DNA from: Novosphingobium huizhouense
GTDB lineage: Bacteria > Pseudomonadota > Alphaproteobacteria > Sphingomonadales > Sphingomonadaceae
DNA: 64,000 bases
NCBI RefSeq assembly: GCF_020179475.1
Contig: NZ_JAILXZ010000001.1
Coordinates: forward strand, 1,116,001-1,180,000
Reading direction: 5' to 3'
Part shown: positions 1 to 7,833 of the stretch, piece by piece
How positions within the stretch are numbered: the first letter of the stretch is position 1
Layout: every line of letters begins with the position of its first letter
Notes under the pieces: generated by a model
The model's input: only the letters and a program-made list of their open reading frames with translations
What the model was told of the DNA's origin: nothing
Database searches by the model: none
Program-made: the position numbers and the translations under genes

Positions 1-1
1 C

Positions 2-826
2 GGGCTCTACGGCAAGGAGATCACCGACATCCGGCTCGAGATCGACCCGGTCGCGCACAAGGTCGTCTCGAAGCGCGCGCACAACGTGATCGTCCAGTCG
101 GTGCCCTATACTTCGGCCAAGGGGCCGCTCGGCAATAGCGACCTCGTCCCGCAGTTCGCCCCGCGCCCCGACATCGCGGCCTATGTCCAGCGCTACGTCG
201 ATGCCTCGAAGGCCTATACCGCGCGCGCCGTGGGCAAGCTGTCGGGCCCCGCCACCAAGGGCGAAGGCGCCGAAGCCGGCGTGGGCGGGACGCTCGGCAA
301 CATCATCGCCGATGCCCAGCGCGACGCGACCGCGGGCGCGGGCGCGCAGATTGCGTTCATGAACCCGTTCGGCATCCGCGCGCCGCTGGTCCCCGCCGCC
401 GACGGCACGCTGACCTATGGCGACATCTACCTGACCCAGCCCTTCGGCAACCAGGTGGTGACCGAGACGCTGACCGGCGCGGAGATCAAGGCCGCGCTCG
501 AGCAGGGCTTCGACGACAAGGGGCCGGAACAGGCGCTCGCCCCCTCATCGGGCTTTTCCTACGTCGTCGATCGCAGCAAGCCGGTCGGCAGCCGGATCGC
601 GTCGATCAGCTTCATGGGCAGGCCGCTCGACATGGCCGCGCGCTACCGCGTGACGATCAACGGCTTCCTTGCGCTCGGCGGCGACGGCTTCGGGGTGTTC
701 GCCGGCAAGCCCGACGCGGTGACCGGCCCGACCGACCTCGATACGCTCGAAAGCTGGCTGCGCGCCGCGCCTTCGCGCACCGTTCCGGCCGAGGCGCGGG
801 TCACTTTCGCGGCGGCAGGGGGATGA
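2..826 (+). CDS. 5'-nucleotidase / cyclic phosphodiesterase (UshA-like), C-terminal part
   Basis: The last 274 residues of a periplasmic nucleotidase of the UshA/CpdB-like metallophosphoesterase family, which hydrolyses 5'-nucleotides or cyclic nucleotides outside the inner membrane. The reading frame is open from base 2, so the start and the metal-binding catalytic domain lie before the window. What is visible is the C-terminal specificity domain: GNIIADAQ at about residue 100 of the visible part, then FMNPFGIR, the QPFGNQ segment and GGDGFGVF near the end, the stretch that stacks against the base in characterised members. It converges on the DUF1295 gene, the two stop ends overlapping by 26 bases. 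The exact substrate cannot be told from this domain alone. Confidence 0.88.
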   Translation, partial: GLYGKEITDIRLEIDPVAHKVVSKRAHNVIVQSVPYTSAKGPLGNSDLVPQFAPRPDIAAYVQRYVDASKAYTARAVGKLSGPATKGEGAEAGVGGTLGNIIADAQRDATAGAGAQIAFMNPFGIRAPLVPAADGTLTYGDIYLTQPFGNQVVTETLTGAEIKAALEQGFDDKGPEQALAPSSGFSYVVDRSKPVGSRIASISFMGRPLDMAARYRVTINGFLALGGDGFGVFAGKPDAVTGPTDLDTLESWLRAAPSRTVPAEARVTFAAAGG

Positions 827-1592
827 AGCCCGAGGTGCGGCGGACGTAGTCGGCATAGCCGGGGCGGCGCTTGGCCATGCCGCGCTCGAGCATCGGCTTG
901 CCCGACCACTGGGTCAGCGTGAACGTCAGGAACACCGGCCCGATCAGCCCGGCAAGCGCCACCAGCCCGCCGGCGTCGGCGGACATCAGCCAGATGCCCC
1001 ACCACACGCAGGCGTCGCCGAAGTAGTTGGGGTGGCGGGTGTAGCGCCACAGCCCGGTGTCGAGCACCTTGCCCTGATTGGCCGGATCGGCGCGGAAGCG
1101 GGCGAGCTGCGCATCGCCGACGCTCTCGAACACGAAGCCGACCAGCCAGAGCAGCCCGCCCGCCACGACCAGCGGGCCGATCTGCGCCCCGCCCGGAGCG
1201 AGGATGCCGAACTGGGCGGGCAGGCACGTCGCGAACAGCAGCAGGCCCTGCATCGCGAACACCGTGGTCAGCGCCGCGAAGGCGAAGCGTCCTTCCGCCT
1301 TCGCCTTGCCGAGAATGCGCGCATAGCGCGGGTCCTCGCCGGTCGCGCGCCAGCGGCGGAACAGGTGGAGGCCGAGCCTTGCGCCCCAGATCGCCGTCGC
1401 CGCCGCGATCGGCAGCGCCCGCGCCGCAGCGCCCGACCCTGCCTGCGCCAGCGAAAGCAGCGCTAGCGCGGCCATGCCGCCCGCCCACACCGCATCGACG
1501 AAGCTGACGTCGCCGATCCGCACCGCCACGCGCCACAGCACCAGCATCGCGAGCGCCAGCGCGGCCGCGTTTACCAGCAGGGCATCGGTCAT
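801..1592 (-). CDS. DUF1295 family membrane protein (steroid 5-alpha-reductase-like)
   Basis: A 263-residue integral membrane protein with about six hydrophobic segments. The C-terminal half carries the DUF1295 signature: TGLWRYTRHPNYFGD near residue 190 followed by WWGIW, the motif shared with steroid 5-alpha-reductases and isoprenylcysteine methyltransferases, where it binds the cofactor. A reductase or methyltransferase acting on a lipid is therefore likely, but the substrate is unknown. The start at MTDALL overlaps the stop of the upstream acyltransferase gene by four bases (ATGA), so the two are translated as a coupled pair, which points to a common role in lipid modification. Its 3' end overlaps the convergent nucleotidase gene. 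Confidence 0.85.
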   Translation of the reverse strand: MTDALLVNAAALALAMLVLWRVAVRIGDVSFVDAVWAGGMAALALLSLAQAGSGAAARALPIAAATAIWGARLGLHLFRRWRATGEDPRYARILGKAKAEGRFAFAALTTVFAMQGLLLFATCLPAQFGILAPGGAQIGPLVVAGGLLWLVGFVFESVGDAQLARFRADPANQGKVLDTGLWRYTRHPNYFGDACVWWGIWLMSADAGGLVALAGLIGPVFLTFTLTQWSGKPMLERGMAKRRPGYADYVRRTSGFIPLPPRK

Positions 1593-2200
1593 GGCAGCAG
1601 CTCCTCGAAGTTGCGGATGCTTCGCTCGGGGTGCTTGGGTGTCACCGAGCGGTAGACTTGCGCGATCTGCCGCATGTCCGAGGCATAGTCGCCGGTGGGC
1701 ATGATCGTGGGGCCAAGACCGCCGGTCTTGGTGCCGTAGTCCATCAGCCCGACGACCATCGGCACCCCTGCGCCCAGCGCGATCTGGTAGAAGCCCGTGC
1801 GCCATTGCGTCACCGCGCTGCGCGTGCCCTCGGGCGCGATGGTCAGCACGAAGCGGTCGCGCCTGCCGAACTCCTCGATCATCGCCTGGACGACGTTGCG
1901 CCGGTGCTTGCGGTCGATCGCGATGCCGCCCATGTCGCGCATGAAGCGCCCCAGCGGCCAGCGGAACAGGCTGTCCTTGGCCATGAACCGCGTATCGAGG
2001 CCGAGCGCGTTCACCAGCCCGAGGAAATAGACGAAGTCCCAGTTGGAGGTGTGCGGCGCGGCGATCAGCACGTAGCGACCGCCTGGCGGCGGCGTGCCGA
2101 TCGCGGTCCAGCCCTGGCGCTTGTAGAACCACAGCAGCACCCGCCGCAGCAGGCGCGACATCAGGCTCGGCCGTGGCCCGGCCGCATCGGTCTTGTCCAT
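1589..2200 (-). CDS. 1-acyl-glycerol-3-phosphate acyltransferase-like protein
   Basis: About 203 residues, of the PlsC-like glycerolipid acyltransferase superfamily. The acyltransferase motif is seen as HTSNWD (HX4D) near residue 50, with the second motif around FPEG replaced by IAPEGTR about residue 125. Members of this short subgroup transfer an acyl chain to lysophospholipid or related acceptors at the membrane face. I chose the ATG at MDKTDAAG because a GGGAG Shine-Dalgarno sits about six bases upstream; ATG at 2206 and GTG at 2218 are alternatives adding two or six residues. It is coupled by ATGA to the DUF1295 gene. The acceptor lipid is not evident. Confidence 0.82.
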   Translation of the reverse strand: MDKTDAAGPRPSLMSRLLRRVLLWFYKRQGWTAIGTPPPGGRYVLIAAPHTSNWDFVYFLGLVNALGLDTRFMAKDSLFRWPLGRFMRDMGGIAIDRKHRRNVVQAMIEEFGRRDRFVLTIAPEGTRSAVTQWRTGFYQIALGAGVPMVVGLMDYGTKTGGLGPTIMPTGDYASDMRQIAQVYRSVTPKHPERSIRNFEELLP

Positions 2201-2283
2201 CCCCATCTCCCGCGGCACAGATTATCGCACTCGCCGCGGCTTGTCGAAGGGAACAAGCCGCCCCGTGGTGCCGTTGCCGGGGG

Positions 2284-3090
2284 ATGGACAGACTGGCCGA
2301 TATTCCTTCGCAAGAACAACCACTTGCCTCGACGCGCTGGCCCTCGGTGCTGTGGGTGGTGCGCCATGGACAAAGCGCGGGCAACGTCGCCCGCGACGCT
2401 GCGACCGAGCAGGGGCTCGCGCGGATCCCGCTGACCCATCGCGATGTCGACGTGCCGCTGTCCGACCTCGGCCGCCAGCAGGCCGCCGCGCTCGGCCGCT
2501 GGTTCGCCGAAGCGCACGAGGACGGCCGCCCGGAAGTGCTGCTCGCCTCGCCCTATGTCCGCGCGGTCGAGACCGCCCGGCTGTTCCGCGAACACGGCGG
2601 CTGCGCGCCCGACGAGCCGGTGTGCATCGACGAGCGGCTGCGCGAGAAGGAGTTCGGCATCCTCGACGGGCTGACCACCAGCGGCATCCACCAGCTGCAG
2701 CCCGACCAGGCCGAGTTCCGCCGCCTGCTGGGCAAGTTCTACCATCGCCCGCCGGGCGGCGAATCGTGGGTCGACGTGATCTTCCGCCTGCGCGCGCTGC
2801 TCGACACGGTCTCGCTCCACCACGCCGGCCGCCGGGTGATGATCGTCGCCCACCAGGTCGTGGTGCTGTGCCTGCGCTACATCATCGAGGGGCTCGACGA
2901 GGCGCAGGTGCTCGCGATCGACCGCGAGGGCGATGTCGCCAACTGCGGCATCACTGAATATCGCTTCGACCCGGAAGCGGGTCACCACGGCGCGCTGGTG
3001 CTGGCGCGCTACAACGTGACCGCGCCGATGGTCGCCGACGATACCCCCGTCACCGCCGCGCCCGACAAGATGGTCGCTGCGCGTGGCTGA
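2284..3090 (+). CDS. histidine phosphatase family protein (phosphoglycerate mutase-like)
   Basis: A 268-residue soluble member of histidine phosphatase superfamily branch 1. The catalytic RHG motif is in VVRHGQSAGN near residue 25; a second conserved histidine is in IVAHQVV near residue 200, and the acid REKEFGILDG near residue 120. The catalytic pattern fits a phosphatase rather than a glycolytic mutase, which is usually encoded with other features. The ATG at MDRLADIPS was chosen because it follows a CCGGGG element; the frame is open further upstream but would overlap the divergent acyltransferase gene. Its stop lies inside the start region of nnrD (eight-base overlap), so the two are co-translated. 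The natural substrate is unknown. Confidence 0.85.
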   Translation: MDRLADIPSQEQPLASTRWPSVLWVVRHGQSAGNVARDAATEQGLARIPLTHRDVDVPLSDLGRQQAAALGRWFAEAHEDGRPEVLLASPYVRAVETARLFREHGGCAPDEPVCIDERLREKEFGILDGLTTSGIHQLQPDQAEFRRLLGKFYHRPPGGESWVDVIFRLRALLDTVSLHHAGRRVMIVAHQVVVLCLRYIIEGLDEAQVLAIDREGDVANCGITEYRFDPEAGHHGALVLARYNVTAPMVADDTPVTAAPDKMVAARG

Positions 3091-3964
3091 ACGGCCCGAG
3101 GCGCTCGACAGCGACTGGCTGCGCGCCCATCCGCTGCCGCAGCCGGCCTCCGACGCCGACAAGAACGCGCGCGGGCGCGTGCTCGCGGTCGGCGGCTGCC
3201 GGACGGTGCCGGGCGGCATCCGCCTGACCGCCGAAGCCGCGTTCCGCGCCGGCGCGGGCAAGGTCCAGGTTGCGACCATCGCCGGCGCCGCGCTGGCGCT
3301 CGGCATCGCCATGCCCGAAATCGCGGTCCACGCCATGCCCGAGGCGGACAATGGCGAGCTCGGCGCGTGCGGCGATGCGCTGCGCCGGCTCGCGGCCCGC
3401 GCCGATGCGATCATCGCCGGGCCTGCCGTCGCCTGCCACGAGGCCGCGCGGCGCCTGGTCGCGGACCTCCTCGCCGACGAGGGCGAGGCGGAGCTGGTGC
3501 TCGATGCCGGCGCGCTGATGGTGCTCGCCGACCACGCGCCTGTCCTCGCCCGTCGCCGCCGCCCGGCGGTGCTGACGCCGCACATCGGCGAGATGGCGGC
3601 GCTGCTCGGCGAACCTGCCGACGCGATCGAGGCCGACCGCGCCGCCGCCGTGCGCCGCGCCGCCGACCGCTTCGGTGCAGTCTGCGTGCTCAAGGGCGCG
3701 ACCAGTCTCGTCGCCGCGCCGGGCGCGCCGGTGCTCGCCTATGCCGGGGGCGGAGTGGGTCTTGCCACCGGCGGCTCGGGCGACGTGCTCGCCGGGATCG
3801 TCGCCGGGCTCGCCGCGCGCGGGGCCGCGCCGCCGGTCGCAGCGGCCTGGGCGGTGTGGCTCCACGGCGAGGCGGGACGGCGCTGCGCCGAGCAGATGGG
3901 GCCGCTCGGCTTCCTCGCCCGCGAGCTGCTGGCCCATGTCCCGGGGCTGATGCGCGCGCTCTGA
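3083..3964 (+). CDS. nnrD: ADP/ATP-dependent NAD(P)H-hydrate dehydratase
   Basis: A 293-residue protein of the YjeF C-terminal/ribokinase-like family that repairs hydrated NADH and NADPH, using ADP or ATP. Diagnostic stretches are the N-terminal GRVLAVGG, LTPHIGEMAALLG near residue 165, VLKGATSLVA, and the nucleotide-binding GGSGDVLAGIVAG near residue 230. It is the stand-alone dehydratase; the NAD(P)HX epimerase domain that is fused in E. coli is absent from this reading frame. Translation starts at GTG (GTGGCTGAAC), overlapping the end of the histidine phosphatase gene by eight bases. The pairing with a phosphatase suggests metabolite repair, but this is inference. Confidence 0.88.
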   Translation: MAERPEALDSDWLRAHPLPQPASDADKNARGRVLAVGGCRTVPGGIRLTAEAAFRAGAGKVQVATIAGAALALGIAMPEIAVHAMPEADNGELGACGDALRRLAARADAIIAGPAVACHEAARRLVADLLADEGEAELVLDAGALMVLADHAPVLARRRRPAVLTPHIGEMAALLGEPADAIEADRAAAVRRAADRFGAVCVLKGATSLVAAPGAPVLAYAGGGVGLATGGSGDVLAGIVAGLAARGAAPPVAAAWAVWLHGEAGRRCAEQMGPLGFLARELLAHVPGLMRAL

Positions 3965-4004
3965 CCTGTTCCTTGCACCAGCTTCGCGCGGCGCTTCCTT
4001 GACC

Positions 4005-4024
4005 ATAATAAGCATGGTTATTAT
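4005..4024. promoter_or_regulatory. palindromic operator upstream of the MarR gene
   Basis: A perfect inverted repeat, ATAATAA-GCATGG-TTATTAT, ends 12 bases before the ATG of the MarR gene. The length and AT-rich arms fit the sites bound by MarR dimers, so autoregulation of the marR-emrAB unit is the natural reading. AT-rich sequence is rare in this genome, which makes the element stand out. Confidence 0.75.
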
Positions 4025-4036
4025 CATCATGGCCCG

Positions 4037-4489
4037 ATGCAGAACAACATCGCCTTCCTCTCGGCCGACGTCAGCCGGCTGATCCGCAAGCGCTTCGACC
4101 TTGCGGCGCGCGCGCTCGGCGTCACCGGGCCGCAATGGCGCGTGCTCGCCGCGCTCGAGCGCACTCCCGGCATGAACCAGTGCGCGCTCGCCGCCTGGCT
4201 CGAGGTCGAGGCGATCACCGCCGGGCGGATGATCGACCGGCTGGAGAAGGCCGGGTTCGTCGAACGCCGGCCCGACCCTGCCGACCGCCGCGTCTGGCGG
4301 CTTTACCTTACCGCCGCGGCCGACCCGCAGATGGCGCACCTGCGCGCCTGCGCCGACGACGTCTTTGCCGAAGCGCTCCACGGCCTGGGCGAGGACGAGC
4401 ACCAGATGCTGCTCGCCCTGCTCGGCCGGGTCCGCACCAACCTCCTTGAAAATTCGCCCGGCGACGCCGCCGTGGCCGCTGCCGAGTGA
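4037..4489 (+). CDS. MarR family transcriptional regulator
   Basis: A 150-residue winged-helix repressor. The helix-turn-helix lies at about residues 45-75 (MNQCALAAWLEVEAITAGRM) and the wing at RRPDPADRRVWRLYL, the usual MarR wing with its conserved D-x-R-x-W-type residues. Dimerisation helices lie at both ends. It is the first gene of a unit with an EmrA-like and an EmrB-like protein, whose start overlaps or abuts its stop, so it most likely represses this efflux system and itself through the palindrome just upstream. The inducing ligand, probably a phenolic or lipophilic toxic compound as in other MarR/EmrAB systems, cannot be read from sequence. Confidence 0.9.
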   Translation: MQNNIAFLSADVSRLIRKRFDLAARALGVTGPQWRVLAALERTPGMNQCALAAWLEVEAITAGRMIDRLEKAGFVERRPDPADRRVWRLYLTAAADPQMAHLRACADDVFAEALHGLGEDEHQMLLALLGRVRTNLLENSPGDAAVAAAE

Positions 4490-4494
4490 ACGCC

Positions 4495-5565
4495 ATGGCC
4501 GAAGCCGATCCCTTTCCGATCCACCAGGATGCGGCCGAGGCCGCGCGTGAGCGCGCCGCCGCCACCCGGCGCAAGCGCGTGCGGCTGGTGCTGATGACGA
4601 TCGTCCCGGCGCTGATCGTCGGCGCGGGGTTGTGGTACTGGTTCGGCAGCCCGGGCGAGGTCGATACCGACAACGCCTACGTCAAGCAGGACATCGTCTC
4701 GATCGCGGCCGAGGTGAACGGCCTGATCGTCAAGGTCGCGGTGCGCGAGAACCAGCAGGTCAAGGCGGGCGACGTTCTGTTCACGATCGATCCCTCCTCG
4801 TTCAAGGTCGCGATGCAGCAGGCCGACGCGCAGATCGCCTCGGCGCAGGCCAAGGTCACCGCGCTCCAGGCCGACGTCGGCGCCAGCGCCGCCGACCTTG
4901 CCGCCGCGCGCGACGAAGTGCGCCTCGCCCAGGCCAACTACGCCCGCGGCAAGGCGCTGATGGATCGCGGCTTCAACACCCGCGCCAGCATGGACCAGGC
5001 CGAGTTCGCCGTCGCCAGCGCGCGCGACAAGCTCCGCGCGCTCGAGGCCGAAGTGACCAAGTCGCAGGCCCAGCTCGCCACCGGCGCGCAGGTGCCCGGG
5101 GTCAATCCGGCCATCGCCGCGGCGCAGGCGGTGCGCGCCAAGGCCGCGCTCGACCTCACCCGCACGGTCGTGCGCGCGCCCGCAGACGGCCGCGTGACGC
5201 AGGTCAACCGGCTGCAGATCGGCCAGATGGTCTTCGCCGGGGTGCCGATGCTGTCGATCGTCCGCGACGACGGCGCGCGGGTCGAGGCGAACTTCAAGGA
5301 GACCGACCTTGCCCGGATGCGCGCCGGCCAGCCTGCAGTCGTCCGGCTCGACGCCTATCCGGGCCTCAAGCTCAAGGGCCACGTCGATTCGATCGGCGCG
5401 GGCACCGGCTCGGAATTCTCGGTGCTGCCGGCGCAGAACGCGACCGGCAACTGGGTCAAGGTGATCCAGCGCGTGCCGGTGCGCATCGCCATCGACGACA
5501 AGACCGACCGCCCGCTGATCGCCGGGCTGAGCGCCGACGTCACGGTCCATGTCGGCAAGGACTGA
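4495..5565 (+). CDS. emrA: EmrA-like HlyD family membrane fusion protein
   Basis: The periplasmic adaptor of a tripartite drug efflux pump, 356 residues. One N-terminal membrane segment (about residues 30-50, ending GLWYWFG) is followed by the biotinyl-lipoyl half-motif DTDNAYVKQDIVSIAAEVNG (about 60-80), a long alpha-helical hairpin (about 105-200) and the beta-barrel domain with the second lipoyl half around VRAPADGRVTQVN. This matches the EmrA/HlyD architecture in order and length. A GTG at 4486 would add three residues and overlap the marR stop; I preferred the ATG. The gene overlaps the following MFS transporter gene by 17 bases. It links EmrB in the inner membrane to an outer-membrane channel encoded elsewhere. 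Confidence 0.88.
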   Translation: MAEADPFPIHQDAAEAARERAAATRRKRVRLVLMTIVPALIVGAGLWYWFGSPGEVDTDNAYVKQDIVSIAAEVNGLIVKVAVRENQQVKAGDVLFTIDPSSFKVAMQQADAQIASAQAKVTALQADVGASAADLAAARDEVRLAQANYARGKALMDRGFNTRASMDQAEFAVASARDKLRALEAEVTKSQAQLATGAQVPGVNPAIAAAQAVRAKAALDLTRTVVRAPADGRVTQVNRLQIGQMVFAGVPMLSIVRDDGARVEANFKETDLARMRAGQPAVVRLDAYPGLKLKGHVDSIGAGTGSEFSVLPAQNATGNWVKVIQRVPVRIAIDDKTDRPLIAGLSADVTVHVGKD

Positions 5566-7111
5566 CGCCGCCGCCGCCGCCGCGGCGCTGGCGCCGCTGC
5601 AGACGGCGAACCGGCCGCTGCTGATCGTCGCGGTCATGGCCGCGATGGTCATGCAGATTCTCGACACCACCATCGCCAACGTCGCCCTGCCGCACATGCG
5701 CGCCTCGCTTTCGGCGACGCAGGAGACGATCACCTGGGTGCTGACGAGCTACGTGCTCGCCTCGGCGGTGGCGCTGCCGCTCGGCGGCTGGCTGGTCGCC
5801 AACTTCGGCCTGCGCCGGGTGTTCGTCATCTCGGTGATCGGGTTCACCGCCGCCTCGGTGATGTGCGGGCTTGCCCAGAACCTGACGCAGATGGTGCTGT
5901 TCCGGGTCGCGCAAGGTCTGTTCGGCGCCTTCCTCGGCCCCTTCGCGCAGACCGTCATGCTCGACGTCTCGACGCCCGAGGAACGGCCCCGGATGATGAG
6001 CCTGTTCAGCCAGGGCATCATGCTCGGCCCCATCGCCGGGCCGGTGCTGGGCGGCTGGATCACCGAGAATTCCGACTGGCGCTGGGTTTTCTTCATCAAC
6101 GTGCCGGTCGGCATCTTCGCCGCGCTCGTGCTGATCGCGCTGCTGCCGCGCACCGAGGTCCGGCCGCAGCGGATGGACATCATGGGCTGGCTGTTCATCG
6201 CGCTGGCGCTTGCCTGCTTCCAGTTGATGCTCGACCGCGGCGAGACCAAGGACTGGTTCGGTTCGGGCGAGATCGTCACTTATGCGGTGATCGCGGCGGT
6301 GGGCGCGTGGCTCGCGGTGGTCCACCTGTCGACCACCGCCCGCCCGATCTACGCCCGCCGGATCTTTGCCGATCCCAACTTCGTCGTCAGCATGGGCCTG
6401 CAGTTCCTGATGGGCTCGATCCTGATCTCGGTCTCGGCGCTGATGCCGGGCCTGCTGCAGAACCTCTACGGCTATCCTGTGATCGATGCCGGGCTGCTGC
6501 TGGCGCCGCGCGGCATCGGCATGCTCGCCTCGATGATGCTGCTGGGCAAGGTCATGGCGAAGATGGACCCGCGCCTGGCGCTGGGGCTGGGCCTCGTCGT
6601 CACCGGCTGGTCGCTGCACATGATGGCCGGCTGGGCGCCCGACATGCCGACCTGGCCGATCGTCGTCTCGGGCGTCATCCAGGGCATCGGCATGAGCTTC
6701 ACCTACATGCCGGTCAACCTGATCGCCTTCTCCACCCTGCCGGGCGAATATCGCACCGATGCGGCCGGCCTGCTCAACCTGTGCCGCTCGATCGGCTCCT
6801 CGATCGGCATCGCGGTGGTGACCGTGCTGCTCAGCCAGGGCATCCAGCGCAACCATGCCGAGCTTGCCGAGCGCATCACCCGGATGAGCGTGCCGGCCGA
6901 TCTCGACCGCATCACCGCCTATGGCGGCGCCGCCGAAAGCGTGGCCCGCGTGGTCGACGGCATGGTCAACCAGCAGGCGGCGATGATCGCCTATCTCAAC
7001 GACTTCTACCTGATGGCGCTGGTGTGCTGGGCGACGATCCCGGTGCTCGCGCTGGTCAAGGTGAACCGCCAGCCGGCAGGGCCGCTGCCGCAGATGGCCG
7101 CCGACCACTGA
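5549..7111 (+). CDS. emrB: EmrB-like DHA2 family MFS drug:proton antiporter
   Basis: A 520-residue inner-membrane transporter with 14 predicted segments, the DHA2 topology. Typical motifs are LDTTIANVALPHM (motif D1) in the first segment, WVLTSYVLA, GGWLVANFGLRRVF (motif A) near residue 80, and GPVLGGWITENSDWRWVFFINVP (residues about 155-175), which is the motif C to loop region of EmrB proteins. Translation starts within the end of emrA, so adaptor and transporter are coupled. Together with the MarR gene this is an inducible export system for hydrophobic toxic compounds; substrates are not predictable. Confidence 0.9.
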   Translation: MSARTDAAAAAAALAPLQTANRPLLIVAVMAAMVMQILDTTIANVALPHMRASLSATQETITWVLTSYVLASAVALPLGGWLVANFGLRRVFVISVIGFTAASVMCGLAQNLTQMVLFRVAQGLFGAFLGPFAQTVMLDVSTPEERPRMMSLFSQGIMLGPIAGPVLGGWITENSDWRWVFFINVPVGIFAALVLIALLPRTEVRPQRMDIMGWLFIALALACFQLMLDRGETKDWFGSGEIVTYAVIAAVGAWLAVVHLSTTARPIYARRIFADPNFVVSMGLQFLMGSILISVSALMPGLLQNLYGYPVIDAGLLLAPRGIGMLASMMLLGKVMAKMDPRLALGLGLVVTGWSLHMMAGWAPDMPTWPIVVSGVIQGIGMSFTYMPVNLIAFSTLPGEYRTDAAGLLNLCRSIGSSIGIAVVTVLLSQGIQRNHAELAERITRMSVPADLDRITAYGGAAESVARVVDGMVNQQAAMIAYLNDFYLMALVCWATIPVLALVKVNRQPAGPLPQMAADH

Positions 7112-7176
7112 CGGCCGCGATGCTTGCCCCGGCGGGCAGGCGGGCCTATCGCGCGACCAGCCACGAAGGACGCACG

Positions 7177-7626
7177 ATGAGCCTGTTGACCAACCAGAAG
7201 TTCCGCTGGATCCTCGATTGCGGCTGGAAGGGCCGGTGCCCGCGCTGCGGCAAGGGCAAGATGTTCGACGGCTGGCTCAAGCTCGCCGACAAGTGCGACG
7301 TCTGCGGGCTCGATTACAGCTTCGCCAATGCCGACGACGGCCCGGCCTTCTTCGCGCTGTGCATCACCGCCTTCCCGCTGACCTTCGTCGCGGTGTGGGT
7401 GCAGGTCGCCTACGATCCGCCGTGGTGGGTGCACCTGCTGACCTCGGTGCCGATCCTGGGGGTCGGCTGCCTCGCTACGCTGCGCCCGTTCAAGGGCTGG
7501 CTGGTCGCTTCGCAATACGTCAACAGGGCGATCGAGGCGGGCACCGAGGGCCTGTGGGCCAAGCTCAACGCGCGCGAGGGCGATGGCGTTAGGGTGGGCG
7601 AGGGCGACGACATGCCGCCCGCCTGA
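7177..7626 (+). CDS. DUF983 family membrane protein
   Basis: A 149-residue protein with a zinc-ribbon-like N-terminus: CPRCGKGKMF near residue 20 and CDVCGLDY near residue 40, giving two CxxC pairs, followed by two hydrophobic segments (about 55-75 and 85-105) separated by a short DPPWW loop. This is the DUF983 pattern, a small alphaproteobacterial membrane family sometimes found next to cytochrome oxidase genes; its function is not established. The ATG follows an AAGGA ribosome-binding site. It lies 65 bases after emrB on the same strand, but the gap and lack of functional link suggest it need not belong to that unit. Confidence 0.85.
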   Translation: MSLLTNQKFRWILDCGWKGRCPRCGKGKMFDGWLKLADKCDVCGLDYSFANADDGPAFFALCITAFPLTFVAVWVQVAYDPPWWVHLLTSVPILGVGCLATLRPFKGWLVASQYVNRAIEAGTEGLWAKLNAREGDGVRVGEGDDMPPA

Positions 7627-7683
7627 TCGAGCAGCGCGCCCGCCGCGCCGCGCCGGCCTCCGCTTATGCGCAAACGTTGGCCG

Positions 7684-7714
7684 AAAAAAAGCCCGGCCGT
7701 TGCCAGCCGGGCTT
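7684..7714 (-). terminator. strong intrinsic terminator for the minus strand
   Basis: A perfect nine-base stem, AAGCCCGGC and GCCGGGCTT around an eight-base loop, followed on the minus strand by seven T residues. It ends transcription of the universal stress protein to methyltransferase run, and of any small RNA made from the same strand. On the plus strand the hairpin lacks a continuous T tract but may still help end the DUF983 transcript. Confidence 0.85.
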
Positions 7715-7745
7715 GGAAGTTTTGGGAGAGGATGCCTGAAAGGCC
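7684..7745 (-). ncRNA. candidate small RNA (two hairpins and terminator)
   Basis: On the minus strand a promoter-like pair, TTGCAC and CATATC with 17-base spacing (bases 7774-7779 and 7751-7756), stands just before a hairpin with two GC-rich segments, GAGG-AG-GCCT and AGGC-AT-CCTC. A short single-stranded linker with TCTCCC follows, then the strong terminator. A transcript of about 60 bases of this shape would resemble an alphaproteobacterial small RNA with exposed CU-rich seed. It could equally be just the 3' untranslated end of the methyltransferase mRNA. Nothing in it codes for a convincing peptide. The family is not recognised. Confidence 0.35.
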
Positions 7746-7833
7746 TCCTCGATATGCTCGCGACTCGGGTTTTGTGCAAGTGCGAAATGGGTCAAACTGG
7801 TTGCAGTTTTTGCATCTGGACCTGTAACGAATC

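Noticed and set aside
801-2384. One long minus-strand frame joining the DUF1295 protein to upstream sequence
   Set aside because: Only the part from 1592 downward resembles a protein family; the upstream part is the out-of-frame shadow of the acyltransferase gene, which has its own HX4D and EGTR motifs.
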